The translations under genes were made by a program, and so were the position numbers. The notes beneath the pieces are model-generated. The model had not been told where the DNA came from. It did no database searches and worked only from the letters and a program-made list of their open reading frames with translations. From a virus, in the IMG/VR virus record IMGVR_UViG_3300033148_008370, positions 1 through 55,574 of that record: a stretch of 55,574 bases of DNA. One strand, 5' to 3'. Below, piece after piece: positions 35,588 through 43,900 of this stretch. The first letter of the stretch is position 1, and each line of letters starts with the position of its first letter.

Positions 35588-35872
35588 ATGGATGATTACA
35601 CACATGATGCAATTTATAATATAGCTAAAATGTTTTCTCAAATTTCAGCTGAGAAGACAGGAAAGAGATATTTTAGTATATGGAAGGAGATAACTCCTGC
35701 TCAGTTGCTTTCAGAGAGAGCTTTTAAAGTTTGGGAGAAGAGAAAGAAAGCAGGTATTGTAAGTAGGAAACAGCTTGACAAATTTGAGATTGTAGATACA
35801 ATAATTAATCGTTTTGGGAATGATGTCTTCAATTATGGTTTAATAGATGAGAAACATGGTGTTATTTCATAA
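35588..35872 (+). CDS. Hypothetical protein before helicase
   Basis: 94 residues, helical and charged (MDDYTHDAIYNIAKMFSQ, ERAFKVWEKRKKAG). AGGAG precedes ATG. Overlaps the next gene, which overlaps the helicase, so the three are coupled. No family recognised; a helicase loader or accessory role is only a guess. Confidence 0.6.
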   Translation: MDDYTHDAIYNIAKMFSQISAEKTGKRYFSIWKEITPAQLLSERAFKVWEKRKKAGIVSRKQLDKFEIVDTIINRFGNDVFNYGLIDEKHGVIS

Positions 35873-36083
35873 GGTTGATATTTCTTCTTTCAAGAGGGGT
35901 ATAGATAGTGATGTTGCAAAGAGGATTAGAAAATTCAAGGAATTTCTCGATGAGATTAAAATGACAGATTTACCTGAGAAGGTTAAAGAAAGATTAATTG
36001 CTGAGAAAAAGAAGATGTTGAAATTATATGTATCATCAGCTAAAGAACTATTGAAGATCAAGAGGGAGAGAGAAAATGTTTAG
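35856..36083 (+). CDS. Hypothetical helical protein
   Basis: 75 residues from ATG 35856 (an upstream ATG at 35847 is possible). Rich in Lys and Glu, helical (RKFKEFLDEIKMTDLPEKVK). Overlaps the helicase start. Function unknown. Confidence 0.55.
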   Translation: MVLFHKVDISSFKRGIDSDVAKRIRKFKEFLDEIKMTDLPEKVKERLIAEKKKMLKLYVSSAKELLKIKRERENV

Positions 36084-37323
36084 TGAAAAATTTTATATGA
36101 CAACATTAAAGCTTTTGATTGAAGATTCATCTTTTCAGTCTAACATATGGAAACTTTCTGATAGTTTCTTTTATAATTCTGATTTTTCACTTAGAGTTTT
36201 TGTAAAAATCAGAGATATATATAAGAAGTATGGTATAATAAATGCTGATATATTTGAAGAGGAGAATAAAGAGGAATGGGAAAGAATAGAATTAGAAGCA
36301 AGTCAGAGTTTGGTAGATTATGTTAAAAAGAATGTAAGGAAACATATATTTCTTTCTTCTGTAGGTGAGGGTTCCAAGAAGCTTGCAAGGGAGATTGAGA
36401 AGGGTTATAGAGAAGCAGATGAGGAGGAAGTAAAGAGGATATTAGAAGATATTCTTTCATCTTATATAGGGGAAGAAGAAGGAGGAAAACTATGGTATTT
36501 TAATCATCCAGAGAGAAGGATTTTAAATATAGATCAATTTAGTGGAACACCTACAGGGATATATGGATTAGATGAGGTTTTATTTGGTGGAGGTTTATGC
36601 CCTGGTGAATTAGGAATAATTCTTGGACTTCCAAGTAGAGGCAAGAGTGGAGTACTGATTAATTTTGCAGCTTCAGCACTTGCACACTCAAAGAAAGTTC
36701 TTTATATAACATTAGAAATTAGTGAAGAGAAGACTGCACATAGATTTGATATGAGGTTGTCAGGTTTTTCAAGTTCAGAGCTTATGGAAAATTTTGGGTA
36801 TGCTTCAAAGAAAATCAAAAATTTTAAACAGATAACAGGAAGTGATTTGATCATAAAGGAATATCCTACAGGTAAAGCAACAGTGTTAGATGTAGCAAAT
36901 TGTATAAGAGAACTTGAGAGGAGTGATGGTTTTCATACAGACATATTGTTTATAGATTATGCTGATATTCTGAAACCACATTTATATACAAATGAGAAGA
37001 GACTTTCTCTTGGTGCTATATATGAGGCACTTAGAGGAATTGCTGTTGAGTTTAAGATTCCAGTATGGACTGCTTCTCAAGGTAATAGACAAGGTGTAGA
37101 AGAGATGCTTGATATGCATCATATGGCTGAAGATTGGAGCAAAAACTTTACATCAGATGTTGTAGTTAGTATTAATTACCCCAAAGATAGTGAAGATGTG
37201 ATGAACTTGTTTCTGGCTAAGAATAGGAGCTACAAAGCAAGAAAGAAGATTAAATGTTTTTATGATTGGTCAAAGATGCTTGTAACTGATTATTCTGATC
37301 ATGATTTCTTGCAGAATATGTAA
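36076..37323 (+). CDS. DnaB-like replicative helicase
   Basis: 415 residues. RecA-fold ATPase of the DnaB/T4 gp41 type: Walker A GLPSRGKS (about 192-199), then KVLYITLEISEEKTAHRFD (the H1a region after it), Walker B ILFIDYAD, and PVWTASQGNR as the sensor strand. The N-terminal 140 residues would be the helicase collar/primase-interacting part. It would unwind the fork ahead of the DnaE polymerase encoded further on. No primase domain is seen in this protein. Confidence 0.85.
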   Translation: MFSEKFYMTTLKLLIEDSSFQSNIWKLSDSFFYNSDFSLRVFVKIRDIYKKYGIINADIFEEENKEEWERIELEASQSLVDYVKKNVRKHIFLSSVGEGSKKLAREIEKGYREADEEEVKRILEDILSSYIGEEEGGKLWYFNHPERRILNIDQFSGTPTGIYGLDEVLFGGGLCPGELGIILGLPSRGKSGVLINFAASALAHSKKVLYITLEISEEKTAHRFDMRLSGFSSSELMENFGYASKKIKNFKQITGSDLIIKEYPTGKATVLDVANCIRELERSDGFHTDILFIDYADILKPHLYTNEKRLSLGAIYEALRGIAVEFKIPVWTASQGNRQGVEEMLDMHHMAEDWSKNFTSDVVVSINYPKDSEDVMNLFLAKNRSYKARKKIKCFYDWSKMLVTDYSDHDFLQNM

Positions 37324-37333
37324 GTTCATTCTC

Positions 37334-37362
37334 TTTACTCACTGCAAATTTTATGCTATAAT
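37334..37362 (+). promoter_or_regulatory. Promoter of the TTCATTCTCTTTACT class (P1)
   Basis: TTTACT at 37334-37339, 17-base spacer, TATAAT at 37357-37362, 32 bases before the sigma-like gene. TTCATTCTC precedes the -35 box, as at 38165; the third site has TTCATTTTC. Confidence 0.75.
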
Positions 37363-37393
37363 TAAATCAGTTTAAAGAAAAGGAGAAGAAAAT

Positions 37394-38035
37394 ATGAAAG
37401 AAGAAGATTGTATTGAACAGTTAGTCAGGAAGAACACAAAGTATGTTTGGAAGATGGCTTATTCTCTGGCGAATGGAATAAATGATCCATCTAAGAGTCC
37501 AGAGGATTATTACCAAGAAATCATGATAAGATTATATCAAGGAAGAAAGAATATTGATGAAAGCAGAGACCCTGCTCAGATAGAAGGTTATATCAGAAGG
37601 ATTATACAAAATGCTGGCAGAGGTCTTTTTCATTTTTATAAGAGAAGAGATTTCACTATCCCAGTTGGTGATTTTTTTTCAGAGGATACTCATACAAAAT
37701 TCTATGTATTAGATGATAAACATGATCCAGTAAGAACTGTGCTTAAAAGGATGATAGAGAGGAATAAGGACAATAAAGAAGATTTGAAGTTTTTGATTAG
37801 AGTAATAAAGATATCTCTGATAATGCCAAAAGGATTTGTGAAATATATTGTAGATGGTTATAGCATTTTAAAATCTCTTTCTCTGTATATGAAAATTCCA
37901 TGTAGTGAAGTAAGTAGAAGACTCAGGAGAATAAGGATGAGGGTGAGTGAAGGAGAAATTAGTGATGCTGAGAACAGAAGAATTTACAGATATTTAAATG
38001 AGGAAGAGACAAAAATTCGAGATTTTAATAGATAA
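37394..38035 (+). CDS. Sigma-70-like factor
   Basis: 213 residues. N-terminal part resembles sigma region 2: VWKMAYSLANGI, PEDYYQEIMIRLYQGRK (DDLxQE-like) and IEGYIRRIIQNAGRGLFHFYKRR, the promoter-melting helix. The C-terminal end, LSLYMKIPCSEVSRRLRRIRMRV, would be the region 4 helix-turn-helix. It has its own promoter and probably redirects host RNA polymerase to phage promoters. It could be a distant sigma-like DNA-binding protein without sigma activity. Confidence 0.65.
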   Translation: MKEEDCIEQLVRKNTKYVWKMAYSLANGINDPSKSPEDYYQEIMIRLYQGRKNIDESRDPAQIEGYIRRIIQNAGRGLFHFYKRRDFTIPVGDFFSEDTHTKFYVLDDKHDPVRTVLKRMIERNKDNKEDLKFLIRVIKISLIMPKGFVKYIVDGYSILKSLSLYMKIPCSEVSRRLRRIRMRVSEGEISDAENRRIYRYLNEEETKIRDFNR

Positions 38036-38040
38036 TTTTT

Positions 38041-38130
38041 ACTCTCATACAATTATAAGCCCATAGACATACATCATTTTATTTCTATGACCTAAGATAC
38101 ATCTTACACTCTAAACTGTGTTCTATGAGC
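38041..38130. repeat. Long inverted repeat, left copy
   Basis: About 90 bp matching the reverse complement of 53999-54089 at roughly 85% identity, with a 19-base identical core (AATTATAAGCCCATAGACA). Lies in the 205-bp gap after the sigma-like gene. The right copy ends just before the gene at 54097. Confidence 0.85.
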
Positions 38131-38164
38131 CTGTTATTGTGTCTTATGTTCCTAAAAAAAGTTT

Positions 38165-38201
38165 TTCATTCTCTTTACTTGGAGAGATGAAGGAGTATAA
38201 T
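38165..38201 (+). promoter_or_regulatory. Promoter of the TTCATTCTCTTTACT class (P2)
   Basis: TTCATTCTC then TTTACT (38174-38179), TGGAG, 16-base spacing and TATAAT (38196-38201). Forty bases further is ATG 38241. Confidence 0.75.
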
Positions 38202-38240
38202 ATAATTAGTTTTAAAAAAAATAATAAGGAGGAGAAAGAT

Positions 38241-38969
38241 ATGAACACAGGGAAAATTATGAAGAAGGATTATGCTGAGAAGTTTCTTCAGTTTTTAACT
38301 GAGGAGAAACAATTGGAGGATTTCTCAGCAAGGGATCAAAAGAAGATCCAGAAAGACTGGGATGAATTCTCAAGAATTCTTTCAGAAAGTAGGACTATTG
38401 AAGAAGTCCCTGAGAGATACAGAGAATTCGCAGGAATGTATATGAAAGATGATTCATCCTCAGACTTGGATGATGAGTCAGAACTGATTACAGATGAGAT
38501 AGTGGATACCCTCTTAGCTGAGATTGATGAGGGGGTAGAAGATGAGATAGAAGAAGAGAGTCCAAAATCTCTAACATTAGTGGATGATCTCAAACAACAG
38601 CTTTCTGAGGTAAAGATTGAAAGAAAGGAAAAGAAGAAGAAAAAGAAGAAGAGCTCATTAATGGATGATTATATCACTGTGCAAGGACAGAGATATGGTG
38701 ATATTAAGTCCATGACTCGTCAGGCAAGGTTTGAGAAAGGTATTTTGCCATGGAATTTCACAGGAGCTGCAGCTCATTTCTGGGAGGAGATGGATAGGGT
38801 TGCCAAGGATAATCCAAATGCTAATCCAGAGGAAATAAGAGAAGTGGCGACTCCTGCTTTCTTTCAGAAGGTTGAGGAGGAAGGTTATAATTGCAATCCT
38901 GCTGGGAGAGTAAAAACACTTTTTCCTTATTGGAAGAGATATTCAAATTTGTCACCAGTTAGGAAGTAA
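38241..38969 (+). CDS. Hypothetical acidic protein
   Basis: 242 residues from ATG 38241 (AAGGAGGAG before it); an ORF open from 38118 would include the promoter, so the later start is chosen. Middle (75-120) is strongly acidic; a Lys tract (KEKKKKKKKS-like) follows; the C-terminal ~85 residues form a conserved-looking domain (SMTRQARFEKGILPWNFTGA, FQKVEEEGYNCNPAGRVKTL). First gene of the replication operon downstream of P2. No function recognised. Confidence 0.65.
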   Translation: MNTGKIMKKDYAEKFLQFLTEEKQLEDFSARDQKKIQKDWDEFSRILSESRTIEEVPERYREFAGMYMKDDSSSDLDDESELITDEIVDTLLAEIDEGVEDEIEEESPKSLTLVDDLKQQLSEVKIERKEKKKKKKKSSLMDDYITVQGQRYGDIKSMTRQARFEKGILPWNFTGAAAHFWEEMDRVAKDNPNANPEEIREVATPAFFQKVEEEGYNCNPAGRVKTLFPYWKRYSNLSPVRK

Positions 38970-38978
38970 TTGTTTATT

Positions 38979-39018
38979 GGGGAAGGGAAATTTTCTTCTC
39001 TTCCCTTTAAAATTTTTT
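38979..39018 (+). terminator. GGGAAG/CTTCCC terminator
   Basis: Stem GGGGAAG at about 38979-38985 with CTTCCC near 38999-39005, followed by TTTAAAATTTTTT. Member of a hairpin family also at 47326, 51115 and 55549. Confidence 0.65.
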
Positions 39019-39040
39019 AAGTAAATGGGAGTGATATTAA

Positions 39041-40099
39041 ATGGCAAATATATTAGTAATATTAGGTTTTGGTCTTGTAGGAAAATCTATATATACTGTT
39101 CTGAAAGATATGATATCTGATGATAGAATAATTGTTATATCAAAAAGGTTTTTACCCTATACTGAAGAGAAGAACTGGTATATTATGGCTGAAAGCAATT
39201 TAGTCAATAGTGATCAGTTTCCTACTGAGCTTAAGAAGTATTTGGGTAATAAGATATATACAAAATATAGCTATATAGGTGAGTATAGCAATATATATAA
39301 ATATGAGGAAGTATATAGAAAGAAAACAATTTTCTTTCCCAGAGGTTCATCTAAGAGGATAGGTTTCAGGAAGTATATATTTGACAAAAAGGGTAATAAG
39401 CAGGAAGGAAAGATTGTTAAGACAAAAATATATGGTTTTGGAGATTGGGCAAGAATAGTTACTCCTTCTTGTGAATATTTTACTGGAGATGTGATGTCTG
39501 TAAATGTTGCTAATAAAACTGTTACAGTTCAGACTTCTGATGATTCTAATGAGACAGTCATACAATATGATGTCTTGATTAACACTCTTCCTCTTACAGT
39601 TTTAGAGGAGAAGTTAGGAAGTGAATCCTTAAATAACTGTGATATAGACAAAGAGATTGGTAAAATTCTTGAAAATTGTCCAGTATATATGGACAGGAGA
39701 ACTTTTGTTACAGATGAATTTCTTTCATCTATGAGAAGATATAAGCTGTTTGGGAAGTATATTTTAGAGAAGAGATTTAAAGTAGGTGATCACTTAGTGA
39801 TTTTTGACTTTGATGCTAATTCTCAGTATTACAAGCATATAGTTTACAGGGCTGAAGAAGAGATTTTTAATGTTTATAGTCTGTCAATTAATCATAGTAA
39901 TGATTTTCTTTCATATAAGATAAATGATCCAGGTAGAATAAGGTGTACAGACCAAGTAAGGCTTTCTGAATATCTGGAAGCTTTGAGAAAAAACAGCATT
40001 TTCAGTATGGGGAGATATGGTGTCTGGGATGGTGGTAGAAGAGTTATTGATGACATGAGATATATGTTAAAAAATGCATCTTTGGTGATAGGAGGTTAA
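39041..40099 (+). CDS. FAD/NAD(P)-binding oxidoreductase-like protein
   Basis: 352 residues. N-terminal Rossmann motif ILVILGFGLVGKS; YDVLINTLPLTVLEEK corresponds to the central strand of amine oxidase/UDP-galactopyranose mutase-like flavoproteins; FSMGRYGVWDGGRRVIDDM resembles their C-terminal FAD-contacting motif. It precedes thyX by four bases. It may be a flavoenzyme for nucleotide or sugar chemistry; the substrate is unknown. Good ribosome site (GGGAGTGA). Confidence 0.6.
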   Translation: MANILVILGFGLVGKSIYTVLKDMISDDRIIVISKRFLPYTEEKNWYIMAESNLVNSDQFPTELKKYLGNKIYTKYSYIGEYSNIYKYEEVYRKKTIFFPRGSSKRIGFRKYIFDKKGNKQEGKIVKTKIYGFGDWARIVTPSCEYFTGDVMSVNVANKTVTVQTSDDSNETVIQYDVLINTLPLTVLEEKLGSESLNNCDIDKEIGKILENCPVYMDRRTFVTDEFLSSMRRYKLFGKYILEKRFKVGDHLVIFDFDANSQYYKHIVYRAEEEIFNVYSLSINHSNDFLSYKINDPGRIRCTDQVRLSEYLEALRKNSIFSMGRYGVWDGGRRVIDDMRYMLKNASLVIGG

Positions 40100-40103
40100 A
40101 TAA

Positions 40104-40919
40104 ATGAGAGATGTTTTATATGGTTCTGAGTATATCAAGGTTCAGTTAGTGCAACATCCTACTGGTCAAGATTTTTATTTCACTGCTCAGAGGATAAAAG
40201 CTGAATATTCTGGAGCTGTGAAAGATATGAATGATGAAGAAGCTCGTAAAATAGTGTTAGAGAAATTGAAATCTCCAGGTGGTTTAGGGAATGCTGGTGA
40301 GCATCTTTTCTTTACATTTGTTGTTGATGGGGTGAGTAGAGCTACTACTCATCAATTAGTGAGAACAAGAATTGGTGCTTCTTTTTCTCAAGAGTCTCAA
40401 AGACTTAATGATGTTAGGGAAGCTCCATTTAGAATGCCTGAGACAGTTAAAAGATATATTGAGAAGAATACAAAATGTGTTGATGAAGTGCTAAGGATAT
40501 ATGAAGCAATTAGGAATTCAAGGGAAGTATATGAGATGTTGATAGACTCAGGGGAGGTTCCATATCAAGACGCCAGATATTTTCTTCCAATTGGGACAAC
40601 TACTCATATATATTGTTCTTATTCATATACTACTCTTTATAACCTGGCAAGGAGGAGATTGTGTAAAGGAGTGCAATGGGAGATAAACACTGTTCTCAGA
40701 CTAATGAAGAAAGCAGTGTGTGATGTGTCATCATTTTTAGATTCTTCGTGGTCAGTAGTTATGGAAACAATGGCTGATGCCCTACAACCTCCTTGTAAGA
40801 CATCAGGAAAATGTTTTAGTAATGAACTGATATTTCCTTCATGTATGAAAAAAGAACAAGGTGATTCTTTGTTTCCACATTCTTTAAACGCCAACCAATT
40901 TAGTCAGGAGGAGAAATAA
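40104..40919 (+). CDS. thyX: FAD-dependent thymidylate synthase, variant motif
   Basis: 271 residues. ThyX converts dUMP to dTMP with methylenetetrahydrofolate and FAD/NADPH. EHLFFTF (66-72) and HQLVRTRIGASFSQESQRL (83-101) correspond to the EHxxFTF and RHRxxSxNExSxR motifs, but with RTR, one extra residue and SQ in place of NE. YQDARYFLPIGTTT matches the later ARxxLP segment. Downstream of the oxidoreductase-like gene; its stop overlaps the polymerase start (TAATG). A second, different ThyX is at 48377. Confidence 0.85.
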   Translation: MRDVLYGSEYIKVQLVQHPTGQDFYFTAQRIKAEYSGAVKDMNDEEARKIVLEKLKSPGGLGNAGEHLFFTFVVDGVSRATTHQLVRTRIGASFSQESQRLNDVREAPFRMPETVKRYIEKNTKCVDEVLRIYEAIRNSREVYEMLIDSGEVPYQDARYFLPIGTTTHIYCSYSYTTLYNLARRRLCKGVQWEINTVLRLMKKAVCDVSSFLDSSWSVVMETMADALQPPCKTSGKCFSNELIFPSCMKKEQGDSLFPHSLNANQFSQEEK

Positions 40920-43900
40920 TGCAGTTTGCACATTTACATTTACATACAAATTATAGTTTATTAGATTCAATTATCAGGATTGATGACTTGGTGAAAAAGG
41001 TTAAAGAGATGAAACAACCAGCAGTTGCAATGACTGATCATGGTAATATTGATGGAGCTGTTAAGTTTTATCATGCTTGTGAGAAAGAGGGTATAAAGCC
41101 CATAATAGGTTGTGAATTATATCTTGTGGATAATTTGTATGAAAGACCATCATATAAGAAGATAGAGAAGGAGGTTGAATTTATAACTTTATTCTTTACA
41201 GATGATACAAAGAAAGAATTTAAGTATGATGATGTCCTTGAGATCAAATTAAAGACTAAGAATGGAACAAAGAATAGAAAGACATCTACAGTTAAAGTTG
41301 GAGATATTGTGAAAGTAGATGGTCAATTTTTAGAAGTTAAGAATATTAGAAGCAGAAAGAAGAAAACTTGGGTAGATTCCAAGAAGAAGGAAAAGGAGAA
41401 GAGACTTCATTGCACTATTTTGACCAAAAATTGGGATGGTATGAAGAAGTTGATGAAGCTTCTTAATATTGCAAATAAAGATGGGTTTTATTACAAGCCA
41501 AGAGTAGATAAAAAACATTTGTTTGAGATATGTGATTCTGATGTCATACTGATGTCAGCCTGCACATCAGGTCTTTTATCCTTAGATAATTATGAAGAAT
41601 TAGTTATGGATTTTCATAATAAGTATAAAGATGACTTTTATTTAGAGATAATGCCCTTTTCTGATTTTGAGCTTCAAGATAAGATTAATTCAAGAGCTAT
41701 TGAAATGAGTAAGAAATTGGGTATAAAGGTAGTATGCACAAGAGACTGTCATTATTTAAATGAAGAGGATAATGAATTACATGAAGTCTTTCTTGCTATA
41801 GGTCAGAAGGACAAATATGGTAGGAAAATAAAATGGAATGATCCAAATAGATGGAAATTTGATGTAACAGGTTTATATGTCAGCACTGCGAAAGAGATGA
41901 TGAGAGATTTAAAGAAATGTGGTATATCAAATGATATAATAGTAAAGTGTTTTAAGTCAGTAGATGAAATAATATCCAAGTGTAATACTAAGATGGAGAA
42001 GATATACCCTGCTGTTTTGCCTGAAATAAAAGGAAGTGTTGAAGAAGACAGAAAAGAATTTATTAGACAGATAATGGAGGGGAAGAAGAGAAGAGGGTTA
42101 TCAGGTAAAGAAGTGGATGATAGACTTAAAGAAGAAATAAGAGTTATTGTGAATGGAGGTTTTGAAAAATATTTTCTTATTACTTCTGACCTTATAAGAT
42201 ATGCTCGTTCAGTCATGCAGGTTGGAATATCACGTGGGTCAGTAGGTGGATCATTGGTTGCTTATTGTATGGGAATTGTAGATATTAATCCTTTGAAATA
42301 TGATTTGCTTTTTTCTCGTTTTCTTTCAGAGGGAAGAATTGACCAACCAGATATTGATATTGATTTTCAGAAGGACAAGAGATGGATGGTTCAAAAATAT
42401 TTAGAAGACAAGTATGGTTACAATAATGTTGCAACATTGTCCACTTTTCAGATTATGAAAGGGAAAAGAGCAATAAGAGATGTTGGTTCATTGTTTGATA
42501 TACCAAATGATGAAATCAATAAAGTTGCAAATTCAATTAAAACTCGTTCAGCTGGTGATATGAGAGCTGAAGACTCTCTCAAGGATACTTTTGAGCTATA
42601 TGAAGAAGCAAAGAGATTTTATAAGAAGTATCCACACATAAGTGATCTTGCTTGTAGATTAGAGGGATTATATAGACAAGCTGGTTCACATGCGGCAGGT
42701 GTAGTTGTATGTGGAGATGATTTATATTCTGGGAATCAGTGTGTAATAGTCAAGAGAGGTAGTGCTGATAAGGTTATTAATTGGGATAAGAAGGATTTAG
42801 AGTTTATGGGTCTTATTAAGTGGGACATACTTGGTCTTGCTGTCCTTTCTGTTATAGACAATACAAAGGAATTATCTGGACTTTCTCAGGAGGAAATAGA
42901 TAATATTTATCAAGGAGAAATGGATGATCCCAAAGTTTATGAACAATTTGACAAGGGGAATACTATAGGGATACATGAGTTTAAATCCTTTGGTATGAGA
43001 GATTATACCAGAAGGATGGATGTGAAAGAATTTGAAGATATAGTCTCTCTGAATACTTTGTTTCGTCCAGGGACTCTTCGTTCAGGTCTTGCAGAAGAGT
43101 TTCTGATGAGAAAGTCAGGAGAAAGACCAACAGTATATAAAAATGATATAATAAAGAAAATTACTGAGAAGACTTATGGGATTATTCTGTATCAAGAACA
43201 ACTTATGTATGCTCTTGCTTGGCTTGCTGGAATACCTTGGAGAACCTGTGATACAGTGAGAAAAGTTGTAAGTAAGTCTCAGGGAGTAGAAAAGCTACTT
43301 ACATTTAAGCAATTATTTGTTGATGGATGTGTTAAGAAAGGAACTTTATCCAGAAATGAAGCTGATGAACTATTTGATACTTTGAAAGATTTCGGTGCGT
43401 ATTGTCTGTCAAAAGATTCTATAATAGGTATTAAGAATCCTATTAGGATTGATGAATTGTATAATAAATTTGTTTCAGGTGAAGTTCTGAGCACAGAATC
43501 TTTTTATGAAGGAAAAGTAGTCAATAATAAAATAGTTAATATGTGGAAGTCAGGGAAGAAGGAGGTCTTTTTAGTTTCATTCAAGAATGGGATGACCTTG
43601 AAAGCAACTGAAGATCATGCTATTATAACTAAGTATGGAGAAAAGAAAGTTAAGGATATTGTTATTGGAGAGGAAGTTATAACAGCTAAAGGTTATACAT
43701 ATTCAGATGATTATAATGTTGAGATAACAGAAGTTAAGAAGATAGAACCTGTTGGAAAAGAAGAAACTTATGATATAGAAATGGAATTTCCAATTAATAA
43801 TTTCTTTGCTAATGGAGTATTGGTTCACAATAGCTTTAATCGTTGCTTGTCAGGTGATACTGTAATAAATGAATCAGTAAAAGGTAAATCAGGAGCTCAG

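Noticed and set aside
38118-38240. Upstream extension of the gene at 38241
   Set aside because: Would translate the P2 promoter and lacks a ribosome site; AAGGAGGAG supports ATG 38241.
39041-40099. UDP-galactopyranose mutase
   Set aside because: Only the general flavoprotein motifs match; specific mutase residues could not be confirmed, so a broad call is given.
41174-41401. PolC-type proofreading exonuclease inserted in the PHP domain
   Set aside because: Insert is only ~76 residues and lacks the DxE and HxxxD motifs.
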